Shown in pieces: positions 46,054 to 57,182 of a stretch of DNA of 64,000 nucleotides (its first letter is position 1; every line of letters starts with the position of its first letter). Source of the DNA: Puccinia triticina (taxonomy: Eukaryota; Basidiomycota; Pucciniomycetes; Pucciniales; Pucciniaceae). The DNA lies in the NCBI RefSeq assembly GCF_026914185.1, contig NC_070569.1, positions 3,782,001-3,846,000 of the forward strand. Reading direction: 5' to 3'. The position numbers and the translations under genes are program-made. The notes below the pieces were generated by a model. That model did no database searches. It was not told where the DNA came from and saw only the letters and a program-made list of their open reading frames with translations.

Positions 46054-47351
46054 TAATATTAAGAGATTACTTCTGCATTCATCACACCACTATAGTATAG
46101 TAATGCCTGCATAAATAGTAATATTAAGAAATTACTTCAGCATCCATTACATCATTATAGTATTATAATATTAGATCTTAAATTTAGAACTTGATAATTA
46201 TAAACATAACTTACTTTTTATAACAAACTTGATCACATCAAATTTATAACATCTCTCATCCCAAGCACAAGATTCCTGGTTCTTAGGGTCTGAAGCAGTC
46301 TAAATTAAGAATAATTCATCTGATTTAGCCACACTATAAAATTCTAGTGTACTTTCTCCCAGAGTTTAATACAGGAAGGCAGCCCTTCAAGCACCTGTAG
46401 CCTAAACTTACCTAGTTTTTGCTATTTCCCTTCCAAGCTCAGATCACGCATTGCGCAGAAGTTCCACACCGTGGAGGCATGTGGCCAACTCTCGGGCGAC
46501 CCCGGGGCCATACTCACCCCAAGGCGCCCCCTGTCCTGCCAGCGGCCAGCCTCGGTGACGCCATGATGGAACCGCGGGGCGCCCTCCCTGCCAAGGCGGC
46601 GTACTACGCCGCATAGGGGTGCCAGATGGGGGCGTCCCTGGGGCGCCCAGGTCAATAGCAATCCCATGTTGCAAATGAGGGCGTCACCTCAACCGGTGGC
46701 GCCCTGGTTCATGACAGGGGGCGTCACTGAGCCCCAGTGGCGCCAATGTGGCGCCTGCACTGCTGGTGCGCCGGCTGAGCGCCCCAACTCTGCCCCACTG
46801 TGTTGCAAATGAAATGCACGAGGCGAGCGGAGTGGGTGGCGCGGCATGTAGCAACCATCGTGGCAACCCGCTGCCTTGGAGCATAGTGACTGGTACAGCC
46901 AGTACTCAACCCTCCATGGTACACACAACATACAGCATGGAGGGCGACGCCACCGCCACGCTGCTGCCTTGCGACTGCCTGCACAGTTCTTGTAGACATA
47001 CATACCCAAAAACTCAAAGTTGGTTGGGGTATATAAACCTGGGGTTTGGATTTTTCTAACCCCAGGATGTTCTCTGCCACTGCACTTCCAGCTGGCAGCT
47101 TGTCCTCAACCCCTCCGCTGTTGCACTTGCGCAGTTTGAGGGTTAATTCTCGATGACCCCCCTTTGCAATTGCCTTAAATGCGGCGCGCTGGGGGTTATC
47201 TGCCCAATACTTGCAACCTCTCTAGAAGAGGATGGGTATTTGTTCTGGTGTTGTTGTTTGACTTTCTTTTTTTTCTTGTTATTATTTTGTAGGGGAAACC
47301 CTTGATCTTTGTTTTTGTGATTGTCTGTCTTTAATAAACTTAGATTTTTAC
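46054..47351. other. Unassigned, partly GC-rich
   Basis: 46054-46430 is AT-rich without features. 46470-46590 is a third copy of the GC-rich spacer of the array at 44867. 46600-47010 is unusually GC-rich with GGCGCC/GGGCGTC words (GTGGCGCC, GGGGCGTCAC) and open frames on both strands that look compositional. 47040-47350 is unassigned. Confidence 0.4.
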
Positions 47352-47362
47352 TGACATTGAGT

Positions 47363-47510
47363 GGAGGACTTCCTGCCAATTTAGAAAGCTGGCTTTTCAG
47401 TTTTTTCTATTTCTATTTTCTATTTTTCAGCAGAGAAACTGCTTGAGAATAGAAAATAGAAATGGAAAATCACATTTTGCCGGTCTTCTAAAACCGACGG
47501 GAAGTCCTCC
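47363..47510. mobile_element. GGAGGACTTCC MITE, copy 3 (148 bp), inserted in the CCT6 exon
   Basis: Borders are GGAGGACTTCCTGCC and CGACGGGAAGTCCTCC. AGT is duplicated at 47360-47362 and 47511-47513. Because it lies in a conserved coding block, the pre-insertion sequence can be read directly and confirms a 3-bp duplication. It is the opposite-orientation relative of 37613-37747. Confidence 0.9.
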
Positions 47511-47618
47511 AGTGTCAGGATCAATGCGTTTTCCACTTGTCTAGGCATATCTGGGTGCCGAGCTCCGTGATCTAGAACGATTCCGCGAACCAATTGACTG
47601 TCATTCTTGGTACAATTA

Positions 47619-47795
47619 TGGTGTTCAAAGTTGGTTTGCATAATTTTATGCATGCATAAATCATAAAATCATAAAATCTTTTTTGCAGGGGATATGACTG
47701 TCTGATTATGTAATACAAAATTTCCTCACCAAAATATTTTTATGATTTTATGATTTATGCGTGCATAAAATTATGCAAACCAACTTTGAACACCA
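47619..47795. mobile_element. MITE with TGGTGTTCAAAG termini, copy 2 (177 bp), inserted in the CCT6 exon
   Basis: Arms of about 57 bp are inverted and nearly perfect, starting TGGTGTTCAAAGTTGGTTTG and including ATGCATGCATAAATCATAAA. TA lies at both borders, which would suit a Tc1/mariner-type enzyme, though a different short duplication is also possible. Related termini are at 30286-30458 and 5037-5100. Confidence 0.8.
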
Positions 47796-47990
47796 TAAAT
47801 GTTGCATTTTCATAATCTTGATCATGTGCAGATCGATCGGTTCTGATTCTGGACGAATCGCCAAAACGGCGTCGACTACATCAGCAGATAAATTGTTGGC
47901 CAACTTGACATTCAGTTTCGTGGACAGCGCAGTGCGAGCGATTGAATGCAGGATAAAATTGTCAGTGCCCGAAGGAATGGTCCGCCAAGC

Positions 47991-49004
47991 AGCCCGTTCC
48001 TGCCCAGCACTGCCATATTCGGCACACAATGAGACTCGAAAAGGCCGTCGCCTCCTCCATACTTGTCCCCAGAGCGACCCGCGCCTTCCTCACCAGCAAA
48101 ATTTGACAGAAAGACTTGCCCGAGCCCCAGGACTTACTAGCTGGTACGCCAAAAAACTCTCCGTCTCTCTCTCTCTCTCTTGCTGTGCCACACCCTCTTC
48201 CAAACAACTGCTCACCTATCTCCTCCTCACAGGCCTTTTCCAGCCAGAAAAACCAAAATCAAGGAAAAAAGGTCAACATGTTCATCGAGGATTGGATACG
48301 CAAGGATTTGAATGTAAGGCACAATCTGCGAAGGGATGACTCAGCACCCCCCACCTGAAGTGAAGGAAACTGACCCGAGTGTGATTCATGGAGCTGGTGC
48401 TGCATCCCTAAACTCTGGCACCGCTGGCGCAACAGGTGAAGCTGCAAACGGTGAGCTGACGGGTGCCAATCAAAGCGTCGCAGCATAAGCCCCGGCAGCT
48501 GGTACCGGCGTCGGCGACGGCGGACGCGGAGCTGACAGAGCTGCTGTACTACGGATGCGGCGATACATCGTCGGCTTTCTGGCTTGCGGGCTCACCCACA
48601 CCTGCGTCCGCCAGCTCCTCCTCCGCGTCGCCCAGCTCAACAGCCAGGCCCAGCTCAGAAATAATTGCTTGATTATTGATTTGTAATGCAGTGTTGCTCT
48701 AGGATCACCAACAAGATCATCACACTCAAAGAAACTCGCCACAATACTGAGGAAGGTACTCTGCAAACTATGTACATAGCAGATTAAGGAACTCAAGCAT
48801 CCTATATTTTCAGATTGTCATCCAAAACAAGACTAATGCTGATACTCATCTTTGAGATCATGGATCTTGATCAAAAAACATAGATACTCTTGGTGAACAT
48901 GGCCCTCTGGAACTAAATCAGTCCAAACCAACAAGACGGATGTAGATGGGGTGAGTGATATGATCAAATAGTCTGCCAGAGATGAGGAAGGGAATGTAGC
49001 ATAC
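47991..49004. other. Possible exon fragments, none identified
   Basis: 48264-48311 on the plus strand reads MFIEDWIRKDLN and ends at a good donor (GTAAGG). 48540-48672 reads RRYIVGFLACGLTHTC and LLLRVAQLNSQAQ, then a stop. 48700-48755 reads RITNKIITLKETRHNTEE up to a possible donor. These may be exons of one plus-strand gene, but the frames do not connect convincingly and the family is unknown. Confidence 0.3.
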
Positions 49005-49214
49005 CTTGGGGGGAGGGATGGGTGGATGGGGGAGCTGGAGCTGATCAAGTAGCTTCTTGGCCGAAGACTGAGCGGTAGGATAATGGTGTCGGAGTTGGTA
49101 GGTGAGGATGAGGAAGATGAGAGGGCGAATGAAGCTGGACCAATAGCATGACCTGGAGAGATTGCCGAGGAAGGATCGCAGGAGGGCCTGATCTCGATTT
49201 GGCTGAGGGATCAT
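49005..49214 (-). CDS. Hypothetical protein, first exon only
   Basis: An ATG at 49214 opens 70 codons ending exactly at a strong donor (GTATGC). The peptide contains LLRSFLGNLSRSCYWSSFIR followed by a hydrophobic segment LIFLILTYQL and a proline-rich end HPPIPPPK, suggesting one membrane segment. Downstream exons between 48640 and 49000 could not be fixed, and the frame is also open upstream of the ATG. The family was not recognised. It could be a real small gene or chance. Confidence 0.35.
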
Positions 49215-50410
49215 GATGAAAGGCTGCAAGGAGAGGAAGAGAGAGGGGTCCGAGGTGGAAGACAGGCTGGGGCTGAGGATGGACCGGGGTTTTTGGGGTT
49301 GGCTGCTGGTCAGAAGGGTGTGAGTTTTGAATGAGTGGGATGGCCGCGCCGCACTCACATCAAGGAAAAGGTGAAGCTGTTGAGTTGTGGTCAGTGCCGC
49401 GTCAGATATAATTATACATACATCAGGGGTGTGGCGGTGGCGTTGTTGTCAAGAAGCATGCAGGGCGGAGTTGAGGCAAGCTTGCTGGTGGAACGCATAT
49501 AAAAGGGGGTGCCCTTGTGTGTTTGGATAATCCCCTTTTTGAAAAAGTAAAAGGGATTCATCCACCTAATTGGCCCTCCACATAGAGCCTCTTTGGGAGT
49601 TGTCCGCGGGCACTGCAACCAACTCCAGTATAAAATTGTTATGTGATGTGTAACCCCTGTACAATATAAATCCACAGATAAACACCATGTAAATATTTCA
49701 GCAACAAGTAAGGCCCCGTTTGGCACCAATATAATCAGTGATATATTTCACAAATATTTCACGATTATATTGGTAAAATGCCGATGGTGTTTGGCAAACC
49801 AACATACACGGCAGTTGCGCGGATTAAGGTTTCGGCCGTCAAAACTGCCGTCAGAGACAACTGGCCAGTGAGATTGACCGCTCACTAGCGGGTCTCCCGT
49901 CAACCGTCAAAATGACGGGTGAATTAACCGCGTACCCGCCGGCACTTGACTTCAGGCAAGTTTAACATAACTTGCCTGGGGTCGGTTTGCCGATGCACCC
50001 GCTTGACCGGACAACAGCCGGTGAGAACAGTGGCAAGATGCCGGCCTCCAGGCTAACCCAAAAAAAGGGCAGAGGGGGCCAAGACAAAGTCTGCCCAGAG
50101 GGACACGTCACCCTCGGCCCTCACCCATCCACCCGCCTCATTTTTTCTAAGTCCGCTCATTGGATCACCACCACCCTCCATCACCCCTGGCCCTCACCCA
50201 TCCACCCACCTCATTTTTTTATAAGTCCGCTCATTGGATCACCCCCACCCTCACTAACCCACATCCTCAGACATGTCCCTCTGACCTCTTGCATGTTCAG
50301 ATTACCGTGCTGGCTGCCGCTCCCACTCGCACTTGACCAATCTTCCTGATAGTCGACAACAATGGGCTCCATTTCAATGTCATGCAGGTGAGTTCCTGCG
50401 TTCAACGCAT

Positions 50411-51122
<712 letters not shown>

Positions 51123-51739
51123 TGTGGTGACTGTACATTCCCTTTCCCCTTTTTCTAATCTTCCCTATTCATTCCGTTTCTCTTGTATCAGTAGACTTTT
51201 GTACAAAAAAAATGATCAAAGAACAAAAAAAAAAAAAAAAAAACCATAAAAAACAAAAAAAACTGTAAAATGCAATAAAAAACAAAAAATGTGCCCTGGT
51301 GGCTGATAAAACCTGCTGTGAGTGTCTCAAAGTGCCAAACCGAGCTCAGAGAGCCTGCGATCGAGGCTGGAACGACCCGTTTTTGTTTCGGGGCTGGGGG
51401 GGGGGTTTTCGGGTTCGACGGCAGATTGCCGGATGGGTCAACCCGCCCTTTCTTTTGCCAGCGGGTTGTCCATTTGCGCATCGCCGGGCGTGCTGGCAAA
51501 GTCGTCGGTCCGCTTGACGGTTGACGGGAGACCAGCTTGCAAACGGTCGGCAATGGCTGGGGGAGGTCCGTCAAATTGACGACCAAACTTTGGGCGCTTT
51601 GCCGGCGCCACGCAACTGCCGTGTATTCAAAACATGAAATAATTTGTAATTAAAGTTCCTACATGCCAATATATTGGCAGCGAAATCAGACCCACCCTTG
51701 CAACTCCCAACCTCAATTATTGACCTCATTGAGTGGATA

Positions 51740-52195
51740 CATAATACAACACTTCACTAGCTTGATGTATCCACTTGATGAGTGGACTTGTATATCCACT
51801 TGATGGCCTGGTTGGTCATCGAGTGGATATAACACTCCACTTGCTCAATGACCCTTGATGACCAACCGGGTCATTGAATGGACTTATCCACTCAATAGCC
51901 TGGTTGGTCATTGAGTGGATAAATACTCCACTCGATGGCCCGTTTGGTCATCAAGTGGAGTAGGTATCCACTCAGTGACCCGGTTGGTTGTCAAGTGGAA
52001 CATGCTCCACTTGATGACCAACCAGGCCATCAAGTGGATATAAGTCCACTCAAACCGTCCTGTTCATCAGTTGGACTACAATACATCCACTCGATGACCA
52101 ACTGTGTCATTGAGTGGGTGAAGTGGGTCATAGGCTATAGCCACTCAATGACCAGGTGGGTGGTCATCGAGTGGAGGGCAAGTTTGTCCATTCGC
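51740..52195. repeat. Palindromic satellite of CACTTGATGACC / GGTCATCAAGTG words
   Basis: About a dozen units of roughly 35-40 bp alternate GGTCATCGAGTGGA and TCCACTTGATGACCAACC-type words. Each neighbouring pair is self-complementary. It is built from the same core words as 3868-4250, although it sits in a Harbinger-type element here and in a CACTA-type element there. Confidence 0.65.
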
Positions 52196-52379
52196 TTTCT
52201 TGGTTGATCAAGAGGTGGGCGGTTGGCTGGCTGGGTTTATACCAATGTACTGACAAACGCCAGCAATATATTCAATTACATTTTATTTTGGGTGAAATAA
52301 TCAAAATGTCACGGATTATTTCACCTGTGATTATTTCACCAATTATATTGGCGCCAAACAGGGCCTAAACACATATACA

Positions 52380-52720
52380 ATTTAGAACAAGTAGCCCATG
52401 TATCAAGCTTGTGCAACATGTAAAATGTTTCTGCAACACACAACCCCCATGTAAGATTTTCCTGTAACATGCAACCCCCAAGTACCCCACATGAATGTCC
52501 TGCACCATGTAACCCCCATGCAAGAAGTTTACAAACAGTGTAAACCATGTATAACATGTAACATGTACACCCCACCTGCAACGTGCACAAACACCATGTA
52601 ATCCGTGAGCAACATGCACACGCACCACATAACACATGTAGACATGCACTGTTCAACATGTAACCCAACATTTAACATGAACACACCATTTAAAATGTCA
52701 CCTCAGAAGTAACACACCCC
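52380..52720. repeat. Degenerate CATGTAAC tandem region
   Basis: Irregular repetition of AACATGTAACCCCCATG and related words. A minus-strand frame of cysteine-rich peptides (VCARCRWGVHVTCYT-like) arises from the repeat and is not considered a gene. Confidence 0.5.
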
Positions 52721-53280
52721 ACGTACCAATTTGTTAGGGTTAGGCTTAACTGGGGGTGCGCACACCACCATTGGACCAGAAGGCTGGACGGAAAGCACTG
52801 TAAATTGTTTGAAAGTCAGTGGAAAAATCTAAAAAGTAATTCATTTGAAAGGTGAGATTCAGGTGGCTCTTTTAAGCTACTAACATTTATATGTAGTTCA
52901 GCAGAACTGGGACGCTGTGAGGCTTGAAGTTGGTATTTCATGATGACTGACATGCAGCCCTCATATGCTCAAAACAATGTGGTGAGCTGAATGGCATTAG
53001 CACACCCCAGGAATGGGTTTGGCTAAGGCTTTGGTGGTGTTCCTGAGTAGGAAACCAGCCAAAATGGGCACACAGTAGTACACCCCATTCCTGAGGTGTG
53101 CTAATGCCATGCAGCTCACCAGATTATCTTTGGGGCTTTTACCATGCACTTAATTATGGGCCCCTTTGGGGCACCATGGCTAATAATTTTGTGGTGTTCA
53201 ATAGTAGGATATCTGCCACAATGGGCGCACAGTAGCACACCCCATTCATGGGGTTTGCTAATGCCATGCAGCTCATCATT
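52721..53280. other. Unassigned, with a direct duplication
   Basis: A block of about 90 bp around CACACAGTAGTACACCCCATTC and TGCTAATGCCATGCAGCTCA occurs at 53070-53125 and again at 53225-53278, with TTTGGGGCACCATGGCTAA repeated at 53165 and 53818. No gene was recognised. Confidence 0.4.
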
Positions 53281-53763
53281 AGAGATGGCCCCGAATAACC
53301 CGTCGCAGGTACCTGCTATCCGCTGGCGGGTACCCGCTTATGGTCGGCGGGTACCCGCCAGCGTGTGCGTGTTTGGGGGCGGATGCTGGATTTCTGGGAG
53401 AGATTGAGCGGGTACCCGGGTATCCTAGCGGGTACCTGCTCTTGTTTGGGCTTGTGGCGGCTGACACAACAACCAGAAGGACTGGGAAGGCCTTCCTTCC
53501 GGTCAAAGAGGTTTTGTAACCTCTTCGACTGGAAGGAAGGCGACCGGAAGGATTCCTTCCAGTCAAAGAGGCCACAGAACCCTTTTGACCAGAAGGAATC
53601 CCTCTGGTCAAAAAGGTTTTGTAACCTCTTTGACTGGAAGGAATCCTTCTGGTCAATTTTGAGGGGCAGGTACCCGCTCTGACCCACTCCGCGGGTGCGG
53701 GTGCGGGTGTCCGATTTTGCCAAAAAAAAGGCGCGGGTACCCGGGTGCGGCAGGGCCATCTCT
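53281..53763. mobile_element. AGAGATGGCC inverted-repeat element (483 bp) with GGTACCCG arms
   Basis: Borders are AGAGATGGCC and GGCCATCTCT. The outer arms carry GCGGGTACCCGC words like the elements at 17701 and 31928, linking the families. The centre (53470-53660) is a tandem and inverted array of GACTGGAAGGAATCCTTCC plus TCAAAGAGGTTTTGTAACC phrases. Open frames through the array on both strands read repeats of SKRLQNLFDRKE-like words and are products of it. Confidence 0.65.
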
Positions 53764-53849
53764 ACTCATCATATTGTTTCCAGAGCTTAATCTGTGCACT
53801 GTAAAATTTTGAGACCCTTTGGGGCACCATGGCTAAGGTTTTGGTGATG

Positions 53850-53990
53850 TTAACCGGAATGGAATCAGTCATCAAAGGGAGTGTCTACTCCTCTCAATGA
53901 CCGGAACGGACCCGGTCATCAAGGGGTACGCATACTACGCTCAATGACAGGCCTGTGCCGGCCATTGGGGGAGTTGGCATAATGTGCTTG
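53850..53990. repeat. Short palindromic GGTCATCAAGG / CTCAATGACCGG array
   Basis: Three to four units of the same word pair as the arrays at 3868 and 51740 (AATGACCGGAACGGACCCGGTCATC), written here as halves AATGACCGG and CCGGTCATC. It probably is the remnant of the same satellite. Confidence 0.45.
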
Positions 53991-54179
53991 ATGAGCGGCC
54001 CGTGCCGCACGACGGCCGGGTGTTTAGCCGCAGCTTCTTCTATTTTTTTGGTATTTTTTACCCTTAGTTTTGTGTCAAACTGAGGGTTGCTAAAATTTCA
54101 AGAAATTCAAGGGGGGGGGGGAGAAAAATCCCCTCTACTGGCTGACAGCAAGAAAAATAGGAACATCATAATTTTCTTC

Positions 54180-54492
54180 TGCAGTGCGCGAAGTGTTTCA
54201 CGCTACCGCGCGCTGTGGCCGGGACGTCGAGTGTACGACGTCTGCAGTGCGTTAAAGAGGCTCAAATATGTAAATAGAGAGACAGAAATCGTAGATTGCA
54301 TGAGAAAAAAGGAGAAACCATAATGTGCTGGAAATACAAGGTATTTATAGGACACATTATGTAAGAGACAACATGACAGATGACAAAGAAGAATGTGAGA
54401 AACCTAGATGAATCGTTGAGATATGTTGTGAGTGTTACTCATGACGTGACTGTAGTGAGACGTAATCCTTGGTTACGTAATGAGCTACAACA
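54180..54492 (-). repeat. Copia 3' LTR (about 313 bp)
   Basis: It starts TGTTGTAGCTCATTACG directly after the polypurine tract, contains promoter-like CCTATAAATACC, and ends near GCGCACTGCA. The outer border is less certain than the inner one because no partner LTR is present. Confidence 0.65.
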
Positions 54493-55925
54493 CCCCCCAC
54501 TAGAAGAGACGTCTCCCTGAACTACAAGTTGTTGATTTTCGTGAACCAAAGGACTGAGGTTCTTTGTAAAAATGTCAGCAAATTGTTCTTTGGTCGGAAC
54601 CCAAGTGACGGAGATCTTGTTTTTGGAGAAGGCCTGGTTCGTGATGTAAAATTTGCGGTCAGTGTGTCAGACCCGTTTGTTGGATGTGTCATTTGAGCTG
54701 ATTTTTACGGTGGCCTGGTTGTCGCATTTGATGTTGCCCACATACCATACGCCATACATGTCAAAAAGCAAATTACAAATCCAAAGTATTTGTTTAGTAC
54801 AATGTCCTAAAGCCATGTATTCCGCATGGGCTGCTGAGGAAGCTACCGTTGCAATTCTCTTCGAGACCCAAGCTATCGGACAGCTGAAGTGTAGAATAAG
54901 GAGACCGTATGTAGACCTAGAGAACTCACCCTCCCAGTTCGCATCAACATAACCCAGAAGAGCAGGGCTGTCCTTCCGCGGCCGTAGCGTCAGAGTCCTC
55001 GTCCTTGTTGTTGCAACATAATTGATGAGATTCTTCAGCCAAGTCCAGTGCGTAGTAGAAGGTGACTTAGAGAACCACGCCAAGAAATTAACAGCGAAAC
55101 AAATATCAGGCCTGGTTCCTACCGCAATGTAACTGAGAATCCCGACAACAGAGAGAGATTCGGAAGGAAGAGTACCAAAGCCCTCAGTGTTTGTTAGTGG
55201 GAGATTCCCGGAAGGTAGTGGTGTCCTACTGTGTGAGACGCCGTCCCAGTGATCCGCAAGTAATTTGTTAATGAGTTTGGGTTGGCAGAGGCTGAATCCA
55301 GAGTTGGTTCTGGTGATGGAAAGTCCTACAATGTCAGTTAACGAGCATTCCCATTTAATCCTAATGGTAGCAGACAGGTCCTTTTCCAATTTTTGTAAAA
55401 TGGTCTCATTGGGTGCCGTAACGATTCCATTGTCTACATGGACCCAGATTGCTCCGCCATTGGATTTGTTCTTGATAATGTACATACTGGAGTTGTATTT
55501 AGAAGCTTTGTATCCGAGTCCGTCAAGTGTCTTTGCAAGGTGGCGCCACCAGCATCTCGCGGCCTGTTTAGTCCCGTATAGTGCCTTCTTGAGATGGCAG
55601 GCATGGCCAGGAGGAGTAGATAAGCCCTCCGGAGCTGCAACCCAGAGATCTTCATCTATAGGAGAGTTTAAGTAAGCGGCCACGAAGTCAAAAGAATGAA
55701 CAGGCCAGTTGTTTGCCACAGCCATCAAGAGTAGTAGCCTCATGGAAACAAAAGTCGCAGTAGGTGCAAAAGTCTCACCGTACTGAAGACCAGCTATTTG
55801 GGAGTAGCCTTGTGCTACGTAACGGGCCTTATATCGATCTACCGCCCCATCTCCTTTCAGCTTCTTTGTGAACACCCACTTCGCCGTTGTGGTAGACACT
55901 TTTGTTCCGGATGGAAAAATTCAAA
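54180..55925 (-). mobile_element. Ty1/copia retrotransposon, 3' part with one LTR
   Basis: On the minus strand 55899-54500 encodes copia reverse transcriptase and RNase H. Blocks in order are AKWVFTKKLKGDG, DRYKARYVAQGY, FDFVAAYLNSPID, YGTKQAARCWW, then IWVHVDNGIVTAPN where the usual YVDD box would lie, and later SPALLGYVDANWEG, AAHAEYMALGHCTKQILW and WVPTKEQFADIFTK. A TGA (54667-54669) interrupts the RNase H end where RHTDRKF would be expected. A purine tract AGTGGGGGG precedes the LTR at 54492-54180, which starts TGTTGTAGCTC and has TATAAATA. Integrase, Gag and the 5' LTR are missing; the break is at about 55910, so it is 5'-truncated. Confidence 0.85.
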
Positions 55926-55942
55926 AATTTCTAGTTTACATA

Positions 55943-56745
55943 TGTAGTGTTACATTCCACCCTCTTTTGATACACACACTCCCTTCAGTTTACATACACA
56001 GTTTTACAAAACTGCATGTATATAGCTTACATACTACCCTTTTACATATATATGTGTGTATATATGTGGCTGCGTAGCAACCAGCCAGCCTCATATGCAG
56101 CTGTGTAGCAACCACAAGCCACTTATTACAGTAACCCAGCAACCACAAGCCACATTAGTAAAGCGGCATAGTAACCATGGGGCTGTGCAAGTCACTCAAG
56201 CAGACTACACAGCAATACAGAAAGCTGTGCAGGTCACTTGAGAAGACTCCATAGCAACCAGAGGGCTGTGTAAGCCACACTTGTAACTAGATCACCAGCT
56301 AAATTTGCTCATGTCTACACTGCCACACTGTACATAGCTGTATTTGCACAGCATTTGTAAAGGCACACCAGCCAAAACCCCTCATGTACATAGACCACCA
56401 GCATAAATGCCTCACATTTTCCTACATAAGGAGGGGCTCTCTCTTCCTTTGTCCCCCATCGATGGCATCCAATCAAGGAGATCATTCCCCCCACAAGATT
56501 CAAATAAATTGTCACCCTCACACTCTCCGCCACATAATAAAATACTAGCTTTATATTTTGAAATACACAGTCCATTGTGAGCCACTTGTGAGAAAAGTAT
56601 TCAACTACACTAGACCACTGTCTTCTTGCTTCCAGCCTAGCTGGGGGTGTTGTCAGTCTTTGTCTTTCAGAGAAGCAGGGGTTTCCCCACACATACTTCT
56701 CTAAATTCAGCCATAAGAGGTGCAAACCGCTTTTGGAGTCTCACA
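55943..56745 (+). repeat. LTR-like segment followed by a primer-binding-like site
   Basis: The segment opens TGTAGTGTTACATTCC and closes GGAGTCTCACA (TG...CA). It contains repeated TAGCAACCACAAGCCAC units (56080-56290) and a promoter-like CATAAGGAGGGGCTCTC. Directly after it TGGTGTCCCAACAGTGG (56748-56764) resembles a tRNA primer-binding site of Gypsy elements. No downstream Gag/Pol is present before the LINE, so it would be a 5' LTR with a truncated interior. Assignment is tentative. Confidence 0.45.
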
Positions 56746-56764
56746 ACTGGTGTCCCAACAGTGG

Positions 56765-57060
56765 CCTAGTTAGTTGAATATTTTCTTCAAGCATAAATTG
56801 GTATCATCAGTTGTTATATTATTACTTTGAAAACCAGACTTTCATTACAGAAAACCTTGTATTTTTGAAAGATCATTGAATTACAAAAAAGAGCAACTCT
56901 AAAAACATATAAAATTAGATATATTTGGATATACTAAAAGCTTTTTGTAGTACTCTCTAGACAAACCATTTGTTTCAGGCTAGCTATTCCTTTGCAGTGA
57001 GTACTGGGGAATAAGCTAGATTTTATATTATTTAAGGATAAATCAGATTTGCCCTGGTTA
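56765..57060. other. Short AT-rich spacer before the LINE
   Basis: No feature recognised. It ends at the left target duplication of the LINE. Confidence 0.4.
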
Positions 57061-57070
57061 AAGAGAACCA
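57061..57070 (+). repeat. LINE target-site duplication, left copy
   Basis: AAGAGAACCA, repeated exactly at 62534-62543 immediately after the poly(A) run. The exact number of leading A bases is ambiguous because of the tail. Confidence 0.85.
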
Positions 57071-57182
57071 CAGGATTCTGTCCGCAACCAAAAAGTCACC
57101 ACCTTTTTACCCAACACCCTCGAATAACCCAACTCACCCCTACACACCCAGAATCCAACTTAATCCCCCTCCCCCTGGCCCT

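Larger units (their letters stand above)
47352..47990 (-). pseudogene. CCT6: CCT zeta (TCP-1 chaperonin) fragment, interrupted by two MITEs
   Basis: CCT6 is one of eight subunits of the cytosolic chaperonin that folds actin and tubulin. About 90 residues of its equatorial/intermediate region remain on the minus strand: [36 protein letters not shown] with IKIMKMQH, then KNDSQLVRGIVLDHGARHPD and VENALILTL. A MITE at 47619-47795 sits after MQH and another at 47363-47510 inside LTL. Removing the second with one copy of its ACT duplication restores the family-like ILTLNVS followed at once by a splice donor (GTAAAA). Flanking CCT6 exons are not present on either side, so this is a fragment and not the working gene. 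Confidence 0.8.

Noticed and set aside
46422..47080. Several overlapping frames of 70-118 codons in the GC-rich block
   Set aside because: High GC removes stop codons in all frames; no motif and part of the block is a repeat.
47143..47379. Minus-strand frame with NVSKNLSLL considered as a continuation of CCT6
   Set aside because: The CCT6 similarity ends at a splice donor at 47351-47350; beyond it the sequence is lysine/asparagine-rich without family similarity.
52336..52671. Cysteine-rich minus-strand frame considered as an effector-like protein
   Set aside because: The cysteines come from repeated CATGTAAC/GTTACATG words; no signal peptide and two frames read equally well.
53279..53759. 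Overlapping open frames of over 100 codons on both strands with SKRLQNLFD repeats
   Set aside because: They follow the tandem and inverted centre of a foldback element and appear simultaneously in three frames.
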